Shown here piece by piece: positions 1 to 8,184 of a stretch of 64,000 nt of DNA. A program made the translations under genes and the position numbers. The notes below the pieces were generated by a model. That model did not search any database. It saw only the letters and a list, made by a program, of their open reading frames with translations, and was not told where the DNA came from. The stretch comes from Nonomuraea basaltis (GTDB lineage Bacteria; Actinomycetota; Actinomycetes; Streptosporangiales; Streptosporangiaceae). The stretch lies in contig NZ_VCJS01000016.1 in the NCBI RefSeq assembly GCF_005893125.1, forward strand, positions 1 to 64,000, written 5' to 3'. Every line of letters starts with the position of its first letter. Position 1 is the first letter of the stretch.

Positions 1-144
1 CCCTGAAGCAGCTCCCAGCGATCAAACTAATCAACGGCCTCACCCGCGCCATAGAAGAACCGACGTCGGCGGGCAACCCGCACCCATTTTCCCGCCTGAG
101 CGGCGTCCCGGCAGGGACAGGGGAACTAATCAGTGGCATAACGA
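1..144. other. Left edge, no gene recognised
   Basis: One plus-strand frame stays open from the edge but has no recognisable domain and runs on into the tRNA-like segment further right, so I do not call it a gene. It could be the tail of a gene that begins outside the window. Confidence 0.3.
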
Positions 145-177
145 AAGGCCCGGCTCCATGTTCTGGAACCGGGCCTT
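145..177 (-). terminator. Hairpin, probable terminator
   Basis: The inverted repeat AAGGCCCGG / CCGGGCCTT (9 bp, 15-nt loop) is seen directly. Read on the minus strand it lies about 10 bases after the tRNA-like segment ending at 187 and is followed by TCGTT, a weak T-tract. It fits the terminator of a former minus-strand RNA gene. Confidence 0.5.
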
Positions 178-186
178 CCCACCTAC

Positions 187-250
187 TGGAGATGAGGGGA
201 TTCGGACCCCTGACCCCTTCGATGCGAAGCCATCTACGCGCATGCCTCCC
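187..250 (-). other. tRNA-like 3' end, probable attachment-site relic
   Basis: On the minus strand this segment has a T-arm (AGGGG-TCCGAAT-CCCCT), a 3' acceptor-like strand CATCTCC and discriminator A, but no matching 5' half. The T-loop has C where T55 should be. The anticodon region forms CTTCG/CGAAG around only three bases. I read it as the 3' end of a tRNA (or tmRNA) left by an integrated element, not a working RNA gene. The parent RNA is unknown. Confidence 0.35.
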
Positions 251-354
251 TCGACGAGAAGCGCAGAGCCCTCGGCAAGCTCGGTGATGCCCTGTCCTGA
301 GGACTCCAGCAGCACCCTGCGTGCTGCTCGGCGTAAGCCTGTGGAGGCGGATGC

Positions 355-723
355 CTATTGCGACCGGGCCTCTAGGCGTTCTCGCTCAGCGAGGAACTCG
401 TCGAGCAGTTCAAAGAGAACCTCGATGACCCGAGACTCCTCTTCCGGGGTTAGCTCCCACTTCTTCCAGCCATCGGGAAGGGCGATATGGCGCACCTGCC
501 CATGCCAGCCATGGTTGCAGTCCTGGCCCCGCCGAGCCACCAGCCATTCTCGCCACCCCTGCAGTCCTGGGCCTCCATGGCGCCGCGCGTGCTGGTCGTA
601 GCCATCGAGGAACCCTTCGAGCCCGGCAAGCCTCGAGCCTCCTACGAACATGCCCAGCCGCTTGGCCACGTGAGTGAAGTACTCACGCTCACTCATCCCT
701 GCCAGATCCACGGTCACCCACAT
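355..723 (-). CDS. Hypothetical protein, 122 aa
   Basis: I do not recognise a family. The predicted protein is soluble, with an aromatic- and His-rich middle (residues 45-90, including GWREWLVARR and NHGWHGQVRH) and an acidic, amphipathic C-terminal helix (LFELLDEFLAERERLEARSQ). Composition and codon use look genuine, while the frames on the opposite strand look like shadows. It lies between a tRNA-like relic and the tRNA-Phe terminator, which suggests accessory DNA. The start at 723 is the furthest upstream ATG; an internal ATG ten codons in is possible. Confidence 0.55.
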   Translation of the reverse strand: MWVTVDLAGMSEREYFTHVAKRLGMFVGGSRLAGLEGFLDGYDQHARRHGGPGLQGWREWLVARRGQDCNHGWHGQVRHIALPDGWKKWELTPEEESRVIEVLFELLDEFLAERERLEARSQ

Positions 724-769
724 GCTGGATACGGGTGGCTCTATTGTCGTCAGCGCTGTCGTCAGAACA

Positions 770-804
770 ACAAAAACGCCCCGGAGCGATCTTCGCTTCG
801 GGGC
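770..804 (-). terminator. Intrinsic terminator of the tRNA operon
   Basis: On the minus strand GCCCCGAAGCGA / TCGCTCCGGGGC forms a long stem with a tight loop, followed at once by GTTTTTGTTG. It lies 22 bases after the 3' end of tRNA-Phe, the last gene of the Glu-Asp-Phe operon. Confidence 0.8.
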
Positions 805-825
805 ATCTTGGCTGGTCAGTTGCTG

Positions 826-899
826 TGGTCAGGGGCGGGGTCGAACCGCCGACCTTCCGCTTTTCAGGCGGACGCTCGTACCAACTGAGCTACCTGACC
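826..899 (-). tRNA. tRNA-Phe (GAA)
   Basis: Acceptor GGTCAGG pairs with CCTGACC, discriminator A. The anticodon stem TCCGC/GCGGA closes the loop CTGAAAA, giving anticodon GAA. The T-arm carries GGTTCGACCCC. CCA is not encoded. It is the third gene of a minus-strand Glu-Asp-Phe operon. Confidence 0.95.
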
Positions 900-904
900 C
901 AGAG

Positions 905-979
905 CGGTCCTGACGGGACTTGAACCCGCGACCTCCACCTTGACAGGGTGGCGAGCACTCCAAACTGCTCTACAGGACC
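905..979 (-). tRNA. tRNA-Asp (GTC)
   Basis: Acceptor GGTCCTG/CAGGACC with discriminator G. Anticodon stem CCACC/GGTGG closes the loop CTGTCAA, giving anticodon GTC. T-loop TTCAAGT. It lies 5 bases upstream of tRNA-Phe in the same operon. Confidence 0.95.
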
Positions 980-1069
980 TTGCGTTTCTTGCTGTTTGCG
1001 CTCGCTTAGCTTACCAGCTCTCCGGTGGTCTTCGACCAGCCGTTTTTCCAGTACGCCAGACGCTCGCAG

Positions 1070-1142
1070 TGCCCCCAACGGGATTCGAACCCGTGCCGCC
1101 GCCTTGAAAGGGCGGTGTCCTAGGCCGCTAGACGATGGGGGC
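1070..1142 (-). tRNA. tRNA-Glu (TTC)
   Basis: Acceptor GCCCCCA/TGGGGGC with discriminator A. Anticodon stem CCGCC/GGCGG closes the loop CTTTCAA, giving anticodon TTC. It is the first tRNA of the operon, and its first base directly abuts the stop codon of the metallophosphoesterase gene on the same strand, so the tRNAs may be partly transcribed by read-through. Confidence 0.95.
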
Positions 1143-2702
1143 TCAGGATTCCCTGTCGCCTTCCGTCGGAGACCTCTGAAGCATAGGGGACGATCGCCCT
1201 TGATGCCAAAGTGGCGGACCGGCGGCCGGCGACGCAGTGCCAGTGACCGATCCCGTTGGCGACGGGGCGCTCGTTGGCTCTGGGGAAATCATACGTTGTG
1301 GGTCGGGCTCCACGTGACGCTGGATGTACACCGACTGCTCCCCCAGGCCGCCCAGCGTGATGTCGTCCCAGGCCTGCAGGCGTTTGGTCTCCCGGTCGAA
1401 GTACAAGACCGAGGCCTGGACCGGGGTGGGCTGGGAATGTTCGAGGGCGCGCAGGCCGGCGCCGCCCGTGGACCCCTGGATGAGCATGCGGGTGCCCGTC
1501 GGGAACATGGTCGTCTTGCGGTCGTGGGTGTGGCCGGTGAGGATCATGGGCGTCGCGCCGGTGAAGCCCTTGGCGATGTCCGGATCGTGTACGGCGATCA
1601 GGTCCGGCTTGCCGACGCTGCCGAGATGGGACCGGGCGAATTGCGCGAGAACCGCCGGGTCCGAGTTGACCGGAACGGACAGGTCCGGGGTGAAGCGGGG
1701 GTCGCCCAGGCCGTAGATCGTCAGGCCGGCCACCTCCCGCGACTGGTTGTCGAGGACGACGGCGTTCTTCTGCTTCGCGACGGCCTTCTGGGTGGTCATG
1801 GAGTCGTGATTGCCGCGTACGTACACGTACGGAACCCCGAGGCGGCCGATCTCGTCGACGAACTTGTTCTCGGCCTTGGTGCCGTGGTCGGAAATGTCGC
1901 CCGTGTCGACGATCAGGTCCACGGCGAACTGGTCCTTGAGGGAGCTGATGACGTTCCAGGCGATCGGGTTGATGTGGATGTCGGAGACATGGAGGACCCG
2001 GATGGATTTGGGGTCGGCGTCGTACAGCGGCAGGGTGGAGACGGTGTCGTACAGCTTCGAGACGTTCGTGACGAGTTTGGTGAGCTGCGACCGGTACGAC
2101 TCGAACCTCGTCACGATCGACTCCGCGCTGCCCACCAGGGACGGCGCGGCGGCGACCAGGCCCGAGTAGCGCGGCTCGACGAGCGAGCTCGGGCGGAAGG
2201 TGAGCGCGGCGAGCACGCCGGTCCCGGCGAGGGCCACAGAGGCGGCCAGGAGGCCGAGCAGACCCACGCGAGGACGCCTGAAGACGAGCAGGCCCGCGAT
2301 GAGCGCCCCGGCGCCGGCACACAGGAGCGAGCGGAGCACGAGGGCCCGTACGCCGTCGAGGAGGTCGTTCTCGATGAGCCCGGGGAGCCGGTCGGCCAGG
2401 CGCGGGTCCTCGAGGAAGGCCCTGGCGCGATCCTGGTCGATGTTCTCGAGCGTGATGCGGAGCCTGAGCGGAGCGTCGTGCGTACGGAACGTGAGCGTGC
2501 CGAGCGGGCTGGCGTCCACGACCGTCTCGCCGTTCCAGGCAGGCCGGAGTGACATGCCGGTCTCGACCGGGCCGACCTGGGCTCGTACGGTGCCGCTGAA
2601 GAAGATGCCCAGCCAGGCGCCCGCGGCGGCGACGAGGAGAACCGCCACCGCCTTTGACGCCCGTGACCGGATGATTGCCTTTGACCTGTGGAGGAACTTC
2701 AT
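1143..2702 (-). CDS. Membrane-anchored metallophosphoesterase, 519 aa
   Basis: A calcineurin-like phosphoesterase with membrane helices at about residues 17-35, 125-142 and 148-166, so the C-terminal catalytic half is probably extracytoplasmic. The di-metal signature is complete: DIHIN (about 241), GDISDHG (about 268), GNHD (about 297) and GHTHDRKT (about 391). The tail after residue 465 is a Ser/Pro/Thr-rich linker. The substrate cannot be deduced. The start (ATG 2702) leaves only 33 bases to the divergent zincin gene, so the two promoters overlap. The stop abuts tRNA-Glu. This layout beside a tRNA operon looks like stable chromosomal backbone. Confidence 0.85.
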   Translation of the reverse strand: MKFLHRSKAIIRSRASKAVAVLLVAAAGAWLGIFFSGTVRAQVGPVETGMSLRPAWNGETVVDASPLGTLTFRTHDAPLRLRITLENIDQDRARAFLEDPRLADRLPGLIENDLLDGVRALVLRSLLCAGAGALIAGLLVFRRPRVGLLGLLAASVALAGTGVLAALTFRPSSLVEPRYSGLVAAAPSLVGSAESIVTRFESYRSQLTKLVTNVSKLYDTVSTLPLYDADPKSIRVLHVSDIHINPIAWNVISSLKDQFAVDLIVDTGDISDHGTKAENKFVDEIGRLGVPYVYVRGNHDSMTTQKAVAKQKNAVVLDNQSREVAGLTIYGLGDPRFTPDLSVPVNSDPAVLAQFARSHLGSVGKPDLIAVHDPDIAKGFTGATPMILTGHTHDRKTTMFPTGTRMLIQGSTGGAGLRALEHSQPTPVQASVLYFDRETKRLQAWDDITLGGLGEQSVYIQRHVEPDPQRMISPEPTSAPSPTGSVTGTASPAAGPPLWHQGRSSPMLQRSPTEGDRES

Positions 2703-2735
2703 ACAGTTTCTTGCTTACCCGACTGCGGGGGCAGA

Positions 2736-3086
2736 ATGGCAAGCGTGATCGAGGTATCGCGGGACAAGTTCGAGGAACTCGTGGCAGAGGCGTTGGACAC
2801 GATTCCCGCCGATCTCGCGCGCGCTATGAGCAATGTCGTCGTCGTTGTCGTCGATGATCCGCCAGAGCCCCACCTGCTCGGCTTGTACACCGGTGTCCCC
2901 CTCACGGAACGCGGCGACTGGTACTCAGGTGTCCTGCCCGACCGGATCGAGATCTACCGCAATCCGATCTGCCAGATTTGCGAGACGGAAGAGGACGTGA
3001 TCGACGAGGTGCGCATCACGGTTGTCCACGAAGTCGGGCACCACTTCGGCATCGACGACGCCAGGCTCCACGAGCTGGGATGGTAA
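2736..3086 (+). CDS. Metallopeptidase family protein (zincin, PF06262-like), 116 aa
   Basis: A small cytoplasmic protein of the minimal zincin family common in actinomycetes and proteobacteria. The motif HEVGHHFGIDD near residue 97 gives the HExxH zinc site plus a downstream acidic ligand. Upstream is the family's IEIYRNPI strand. The ATG at 2736 (MASVIEVS) is preferred over an in-frame ATG at 2688 because the latter lies inside the divergent gene's start region. Physiological substrates of the family are not known. Confidence 0.85.
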   Translation: MASVIEVSRDKFEELVAEALDTIPADLARAMSNVVVVVVDDPPEPHLLGLYTGVPLTERGDWYSGVLPDRIEIYRNPICQICETEEDVIDEVRITVVHEVGHHFGIDDARLHELGW

Positions 3087-3162
3087 CCCTTTGCTTTGGG
3101 TTCGCTTCTTTGGGTTGCGGCTTGCCAAGTGATCGGGCACCTTAGGTGACATAGCGAACACC

Positions 3163-4479
3163 GTGAGTCAGGCACAGCGGAGTCCAATGGGGGCCATGCG
3201 GGCGCGACGGCCGCCGGGACGGCATCGACGTGCGGAAACACAGCAAGCCACATATCGGGAAGTCATCGCCATCAGGGAGTTCCGGGCACTCTGGTACGGC
3301 CAGGGCCTGTCACTCCTCGGCGACCAGCTCGCGCAGGTCGCCCTCGCCGTGCTCGTCTACAACCGCACGCACTCGGCGCTGGCCACGGCGTCGGTGTACG
3401 CGCTGACGTATCTCCCGTCGATCGTCGGCGGGCCGCTGCTGGCGGGGCTGGCGGACCGGTTCGCGCGGCGGAGCGTCATGCTGACGTGCGACCTGATCAG
3501 GGCCGCGCTCGTGGCCGCCATGGCGCTGCCGGGCATGCCGTTCTGGGCGCTGTGCTCCCTCGTCTTCCTCGTGGTGCTGCTCAGCGCGCCGTTCTCGGCC
3601 GCACGGGCGGCGCTGTTGCCGGAGGTGCTCGCAGGCGACAAGTACGTCATCGGCTCGGCGCTGCAGAACATGACGAACCAGGCCGTGCAGATGCTCGGTT
3701 TCGCGGCGGGCGGAGCGATGATCGCCACGATGGGCCCGTACCGCGCTCTCGCCCTCGACGCGGCGACGTTCCTCGGCTCCGCGTTGATCCTGATCTCCGG
3801 CGTGCGCCGGCGTCCGGCCGCCAATGGCGACGCGACCAAGCCGTCCATGTGGACGATGACCCGGGCCGGGGCCCGGCTGGTGTTCGGCTCGAAGAAGCTG
3901 CGGACGCTCGTCCTGTTCGCCTGGTTGTGCGGCTTCTATGTGCTTCCCGAGGGCATCGCCGTGCCGTACGCGGCCAAGCTCTACACAGGTACGCTGCCGG
4001 TTCCCGTGATCACCGGGCTGCTGATGGCCGCGATGCCGACCGGGACGGTGGTGGGGGCGTTCCTGTTCAGCAGGTTCGTGTCACCGCCTCGGCGGCTGCG
4101 GCTCATGGGCTGGATGGCCATGCTGAGCTGCGCGCCCCTGGTCGTGACCGCGATGCGGCCGCCGCTCGCCGTGGTGCTGGCGGCGTGGGTCCTGTCGGGG
4201 ATCGGCGGGGCTTACCAGCTCGCGGCCAATGCCGCCTTCGTCCAGACCGTACCGGCCGAACGTCGCGCCCAGGCGTTCGGCCTCGTGCAGTCGGGGCTGA
4301 TGGCCGTCCAGGGGATCGGGATCCTGGCGGGCGGGTTCGCGGCGGAGAGACTCGGTCCTGAGCCGGTGGTCGCGCTGGCCGGGATCACCGGGGTCACCTG
4401 CGCGGCCGTGCTCGCCATGATCTGGACCGAGTCTCGGGGAGACAGGGCCGCCCGGGTACGGGCCCGGGCCGCCGCCTGA
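3163..4479 (+). CDS. MFS exporter, 438 aa
   Basis: A major facilitator protein of the macrolide-efflux (MefA-like) branch, with about 12 hydrophobic segments from residue 45 on. The loop LADRFARRSVML (about residues 97-108) is the MFS signature between helices 2 and 3. The first 35 residues are basic and cytoplasmic. The start is GTG at 3163; the ATG at 3187 is an alternative. Substrate unknown. It is transcribed away from the zincin gene with a 76-bp gap. Confidence 0.85.
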   Translation: MSQAQRSPMGAMRARRPPGRHRRAETQQATYREVIAIREFRALWYGQGLSLLGDQLAQVALAVLVYNRTHSALATASVYALTYLPSIVGGPLLAGLADRFARRSVMLTCDLIRAALVAAMALPGMPFWALCSLVFLVVLLSAPFSAARAALLPEVLAGDKYVIGSALQNMTNQAVQMLGFAAGGAMIATMGPYRALALDAATFLGSALILISGVRRRPAANGDATKPSMWTMTRAGARLVFGSKKLRTLVLFAWLCGFYVLPEGIAVPYAAKLYTGTLPVPVITGLLMAAMPTGTVVGAFLFSRFVSPPRRLRLMGWMAMLSCAPLVVTAMRPPLAVVLAAWVLSGIGGAYQLAANAAFVQTVPAERRAQAFGLVQSGLMAVQGIGILAGGFAAERLGPEPVVALAGITGVTCAAVLAMIWTESRGDRAARVRARAAA

Positions 4480-4776
4480 TCACGACTGGGGCTTGTGCTC
4501 GCCGCTCCAGTCGGTCGGCGTGCTGCGGTTCTGCTGCTTGCTGATCAGGTCCTGGACGATGGAGGTGTCGCTGTTCTCGTCCGGCATGAGCAGCCAGCCG
4601 ATCGCGTAGACGCCGACGCCCAGGCCGCCGAACAGCGTCGCGATCGCCATCGCGATCCGGATCATGTTGGCGTCGATGCCGACGTACTCGCCGATGCCGG
4701 AGCAGACACCCGCGACGATCCTGCCCTTGTGGGTCCGGCGCAGCTTCTTGACGTTGTACTCCTGGTATTCGCTCAT
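4480..4776 (-). CDS. PspC-domain envelope protein, 98 aa
   Basis: A PspC domain (residues 8-65) with the family's KGRIVAGVCSGIGEYVGID start and one hydrophobic helix (IAMAIATLFGGLGVGVYAIGWLLM). The polar C-terminal tail is short. PspC domains act in envelope-stress sensing. The gene is convergent with the MFS gene and their stop codons are adjacent. Confidence 0.88.
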   Translation of the reverse strand: MSEYQEYNVKKLRRTHKGRIVAGVCSGIGEYVGIDANMIRIAMAIATLFGGLGVGVYAIGWLLMPDENSDTSIVQDLISKQQNRSTPTDWSGEHKPQS

Positions 4777-4867
4777 GTCTCAAGACTGCCCCCGCACCCG
4801 GTGTTAGCACATCAGGATTCCCCCTGGTAGAACCCTGGTAACCCCCTATGCGACGAGAGGACCCACG

Positions 4868-6022
4868 ATGGACGACCTGCTTCGCCTGGACGAGCGGCTC
4901 AACGCCGACCAGCGCCTGATCCGCGACACGGTCAGCTCCTTCGTCTCCGACCGCGTCCTCCCGTACGTGGGGGACTGGTTCGAGGAGGGTGTCTTCCCGG
5001 CGCGGGAGCTCGCGCCCGCGCTCGGCTCGCTCGGGCTCCTCGGCATGCACCTGGAGGGGTACGGCTGCGCCGGGACGGACGCGACCTCGTACGGCGTCGC
5101 GTGCCGGGAGCTGGAGGCCGCCGATTCGGGGCTGCGGTCGTTCGTATCCGTCCAGGGTTCGCTGGCCATGTACCCCATCTGGCGATACGGCTCGGATGAG
5201 CAGAAGGAGGAGTGGCTGCCCCGGATGTCGGCCGGTGAGGCGATCGGCTGCTTCGGCCTGACGGAGCCGGATCATGGGTCCGATCCCGCGAACATGCGGA
5301 CATACGCCAAGAAGGATGGATCTGACTGGATCCTGAACGGCTCCAAGATGTGGATCACCAACGGCTCGATCGCCGACGTGGCCGTCGTCTGGGCCCAGAC
5401 CGACGAGGGCATCCGCGGCTTCGTCGTACCGACCTCCTCCCCCGGCTTCTCCGCCCCTGAGATCCACAAGAAGCTCTCCCTAAGGGCCTCCGTCACCTCT
5501 TCTCTCTACTTCGACGACCTCCGCCTGCCCGCGTCGGCCGTCCTCCCGGGCGTCGCCGGCCTGAAGGGGCCGCTGTCGTGCCTGTCGGAGGCCCGCTTCG
5601 GCATCGTCTGGGGCGTCGTGGGCGCCGCCCGCGCCTGCCTCGAGGCCGCCGTGGAGTACGCGAAGACGCGGGTCCAGTTCGACAAGCCGATCGGCGCGTT
5701 CCAGCTGACGCAGGAGAAGCTGGCCTGGATGTACGTCGGCGTCGCCCAGGCCGGCCTCACCGCGCTGCATCTCGGCGAACTGAAGGACGCGGGGCGGCTG
5801 GAGCCCCGGCAGATCAGCTTCGGCAAGCTGGCCAACGTACGGGCGGCGCTGGACATCGCCCGCCAGGCCCGCTCGATCCTGGGCGGCAACGGGATCACGC
5901 TGGAATACCCGGTGATCAGGCACATGAACAACCTGGAGAGTGTGCTGACCTACGAGGGCACGCAGGAAATCCACACGCTGGTGCTCGGCGAGGCGCTCAC
6001 CGGGATCGCCGCCTATCGTTGA
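4868..6022 (+). CDS. Acyl-CoA dehydrogenase, glutaryl-CoA dehydrogenase type, 384 aa
   Basis: A full-length FAD-dependent acyl-CoA dehydrogenase. Visible signatures are CFGLTEPDHGSDP (about 130-142, flavin/substrate region), WITNGSIADV and the C-terminal LTYEGTQEIHTLVLG (about 360), whose Glu in TYEGT is the catalytic base of the glutaryl-CoA dehydrogenase branch. That branch oxidises and decarboxylates glutaryl-CoA to crotonyl-CoA in lysine/tryptophan breakdown. No partner genes for that route are nearby, so the exact acyl-CoA is an inference. The 3' end overlaps a degraded antisense regulator remnant. Confidence 0.85.
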   Translation: MDDLLRLDERLNADQRLIRDTVSSFVSDRVLPYVGDWFEEGVFPARELAPALGSLGLLGMHLEGYGCAGTDATSYGVACRELEAADSGLRSFVSVQGSLAMYPIWRYGSDEQKEEWLPRMSAGEAIGCFGLTEPDHGSDPANMRTYAKKDGSDWILNGSKMWITNGSIADVAVVWAQTDEGIRGFVVPTSSPGFSAPEIHKKLSLRASVTSSLYFDDLRLPASAVLPGVAGLKGPLSCLSEARFGIVWGVVGAARACLEAAVEYAKTRVQFDKPIGAFQLTQEKLAWMYVGVAQAGLTALHLGELKDAGRLEPRQISFGKLANVRAALDIARQARSILGGNGITLEYPVIRHMNNLESVLTYEGTQEIHTLVLGEALTGIAAYR

Positions 6023-6105
6023 TCTGGTCGAGGTAGTTGTAGGCGGTCGCCCGGGAGACGCCGAGCCTCCGGCCGCGCGGTCGACCGCGCGCTTTGACGA
6101 AGTAC
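6003..6105 (-). pseudogene. C-terminal remnant of an HTH regulator
   Basis: The minus strand encodes GRRLGVSRATAYNYLDQIN, the Fis-like helix-turn-helix found at the C-terminus of YheO/PAS-type regulators. Nothing recognisable precedes it and it runs into the 3' end of the acyl-CoA dehydrogenase gene. It is a stump left by a deletion. Confidence 0.45.
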
Positions 6106-6119
6106 GGCACGCCGCCGGC

Positions 6120-6384
6120 CCGGTCCTCCTGGGCGTCCGCGCGGAAAGGGTCACCATCAGCGCCTCTCCCCGGAGGTCTACGCGGCCAGATCGTGGTCGT
6201 GGAGCATCTCGGCGCCGAAACCGTCGTGGCCTTCACCCTGGGCGGCTCCCCAGATCTCCGCTACGTGCGCATGCCTGGGGGCGTCGCCCTCACTCCAGGC
6301 GCCGCATACAGGGTCGACGTGGACCTGAGCGGCGCGTCCTGGTTCGACCCGGAAACGGGCGCCCTCCTGGATCCGTTAGTGTGA
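6120..6384 (+). pseudogene. Remnant of a sugar-ABC ATPase (MalK/UgpC C-terminus)
   Basis: Two reading frames together give LLGVRAERVTIS followed by RGQIVVVEHLGAETVVAFTLG, the TOBE/regulatory domain at the end of MalK/UgpC-type ATPases. A frameshift lies near 6165. The nucleotide-binding domain is absent. The fragment ends 57 bases before tRNA-Lys. Confidence 0.55.
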
Positions 6385-6440
6385 GGGGCGGGAAACGGCG
6401 TCGCGTACTGGACGGTAATCTCTGTACCCTTGCTGTACAT

Positions 6441-6516
6441 GGGGCGTTAGCTCAATTGGCAGAGCTGCGGACTTTTAATCCGTAGGTTCCGGGTTCGAGC
6501 CCCGGGCGCCCTACCA
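6441..6516 (+). tRNA. tRNA-Lys (TTT), integration target
   Basis: Full cloverleaf: GGGGCGT acceptor, D-arm GCTC...GAGC, anticodon stem GCGGA/TCCGT closing CTTTTAA (anticodon TTT), T-arm CCGGG-TTCGAGC-CCCGG. CCA is encoded (6514-6516). The acceptor ends with G1-T72 and T7-G66 wobbles. The second copy of the 3' end at 36134 has C72, a canonical pair with G1. This fits an integrated element having supplied the present 3' end. Confidence 0.93.
6471..6516 (+). repeat. attL: 3' half of tRNA-Lys
   Basis: This 46-bp stretch, from the anticodon loop to CCA, recurs in the same orientation at 36089-36134 with 43 of 46 bases identical. A stump of a tyrosine integrase lies 110 bp inside. Together these mark the left junction of an integrated island. 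Confidence 0.75.
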
Positions 6517-6563
6517 CTCCTACCTGCAGGTTCACCCACCCCCTTGATCAAAGAATCAAGAGA

Positions 6564-6581
6564 TGGGTCATAGCTGGGTCA
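6564..6581 (+). repeat. Paired TGGGTCA repeat, 11-bp period
   Basis: TGGGTCA occurs at 6564-6570 and 6575-6581, one helical turn apart, 48 bp inside attL and next to the integrase stump. Four other pairs in the window have the same period. They are best read as arm-type integrase sites; this is inference. Confidence 0.45.
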
Positions 6582-6625
6582 CGTCTGGGGCAAACCGACA
6601 CCACGAGACCTTTCCGGCGAAGCGC

Positions 6626-7021
6626 TCAGCGTGGCGGCCGGTTCGTGGGACGACGCCGGAGATGGATCGTCCGCTTCTGCTTCTGCTTCTGCAGCCTATG
6701 ACCTGTTCTTCGCGCTGTCGTGAGCACCAGGCGTGCCGTGGCCTCCGCCGCCGCGTGATGGAGCTCGGGCAGGACCGAGGTGTAGGTGTCGGAGGTCAGC
6801 ACGATACTGGCATGCCCGAGCTGACCCTGGACCGTACGCAGATCCACGCGCGCGGCCAACGCTGTGGAGGCCGCGCCGTGCCGCAGGTCGTGCAGCCGTA
6901 CTGGCGGCAGGCCGCTGGCGGCCACCAAGTACCGGAACCGGTAGGTCAGGTAGTCCGGTCGTACTGGTTGGCCGATCGATCTGGCAAACGGGAGAAGACG
7001 CAGTTCGCAGGCAGTGAGCAT
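6626..7021 (-). pseudogene. Tyrosine integrase, 5'-truncated
   Basis: The minus strand encodes the C-terminal catalytic part of a phage-type integrase: RPDYLTYRFRYLV, LHDLRHGAAS (the HxxR box), LGHASIVLTSDTYTSVLP (LGH and the catalytic Tyr). The catalytic Arg of box I, the core-binding domain and the arm-binding domain are missing, so it cannot work alone. Its position beside attL, with its 3' end towards the tRNA, is the usual layout for integrases that use tRNA genes. Confidence 0.75.
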
Positions 7022-7364
7022 GCAGGGTGAGGAGGATTCGGCGCCCTCAACTCAAGAACTGTTGCTTAGACAGGCCTTCTACGACGACACCCTCGAAGAG
7101 ACCGACGACGGCTATGAGGAAGTGGAGGGCGATCGAGTCTGTAAGTCACCCGATCCGGGCCATTGCTCAGAATCGAATCCGACACACCCGGAGAGCCGCG
7201 TCCACGAGCCAAGGACCAGGAGCGGCCGTGTCCGTAAGGGGTTCCTCCACCGGACACCCGCGGTGATCACTGATCGAGAGAGCCGACCTGGCGCAACCTT
7301 GTCTCATTAAGGCCGTACGGTGAACTGTCCGGTGATGGGGGGCTAAACGTTACACTCAGGGTCC
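7022..7364. other. Intergenic segment without a supported gene
   Basis: This stretch separates the integrase stump from the resolvase. Only short frames are present, with no family resemblance. The final 60 bp before the resolvase start must hold its promoter and possibly a res site, but I cannot define subsites by eye. Confidence 0.4.
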
Positions 7365-7949
7365 ATGAGCGACACCCTCACCGGCTACGCCAGATGCAGC
7401 CTCGACAAACAGGACCTCACCGCCCAACGCGAGATCCTCCAAGGCCTCGGCGTCCCCGACGGCCGCATCTACCTCGACCACGGACTCACCGGCACCAACC
7501 GGGACCGCCCCGGACTCGACCAGGCACTCGCCGCCGTCCGCTCCGGCGACACCCTCGTCGTCCCTAAACTCGACCGCCTCGCCCGCTCCGTCCCCGACGC
7601 CCGCGACATCGGCGACACCCTCGTCACCCGCGGCGTGAAGCTGTCGCTGGGCGGCAGCATCTACGACCCCAGCGACCCCATGTCCAAGATGTTCTTCAAC
7701 ATGCTCGCCGTGTTCGCCGAGTTCGAGGTCGACCTCCTGCGGATGAGAACCCGCGAGGGCATGGCCATCGCGAAGGCCAAGGGCAAGCTCCGCGGCAAAC
7801 AGCCCAAACTGTCGGCCCGCCAGCAGGCCGAACTCCGCCGCATGCACGACGGCGGCGAGTACACCATCGCCGACCTCGCCGAGGTGTTCTCCGTCTCCCG
7901 CCCCACCGTCTACCGCGTCCTCGAACGCACCCGAACACCCGAGGCGTGA
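7365..7949 (+). CDS. Serine recombinase, Tn3-type resolvase/invertase, 194 aa
   Basis: A small serine recombinase of normal length. Catalytic Ser12 lies in GYARCSLDKQD. LVVPKLDRLARSV (about 64-76) carries the conserved active-site arginine region, and MLAVFAEFEVDLLRMRTREGM begins the long E-helix. The C-terminal helix-turn-helix is DLAEVFSVSRPTVYRVL. It appears intact. A Tn3-like 38-bp terminal repeat starts about 100 bp downstream, so this is probably the tnpR of a transposon whose tnpA has been lost. Confidence 0.9.
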   Translation: MSDTLTGYARCSLDKQDLTAQREILQGLGVPDGRIYLDHGLTGTNRDRPGLDQALAAVRSGDTLVVPKLDRLARSVPDARDIGDTLVTRGVKLSLGGSIYDPSDPMSKMFFNMLAVFAEFEVDLLRMRTREGMAIAKAKGKLRGKQPKLSARQQAELRRMHDGGEYTIADLAEVFSVSRPTVYRVLERTRTPEA

Positions 7950-8052
7950 ACACCCGAGAAGCCGCGTCAGCGCTGTGCGATGGAACAGGAACGTACGCCA
8001 AGCGACCTCACCCACCCGCGTTCACGCACCACGGCTGACCTGCGCGAACGGG

Positions 8053-8090
8053 CTTAGCGTACGTTTTCGTACCGCCACACTCCGAACCCC
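8053..8090 (-). repeat. Tn3-family terminal inverted repeat (one end)
   Basis: Read on the minus strand the 38-bp segment begins GGGGTTCGGAGTGTGG and ends AAAACGTACGCTAAG. The length, the GGGG outer end and the ACGCTAAG inner end match Tn3-family terminal repeats. No opposite end or transposase gene was found, so the transposon is decayed. Confidence 0.6.
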
Positions 8091-8184
8091 GTTGCCGCGG
8101 AGCGGCTCTCAGCCAGGCTGTGGCTCGCGGATCACGTTCCGCAGCGGGCCGCCGAGGCCTTCTGGCGGGAGGCAAGGCGGTGTT

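Noticed and set aside
948-2552. 534-codon plus-strand frame across tRNAs and the metallophosphoesterase
   Set aside because: Passes through tRNA-Glu and antisense of conserved phosphoesterase motifs; translation is Gly/Arg/Asp-rich noise.
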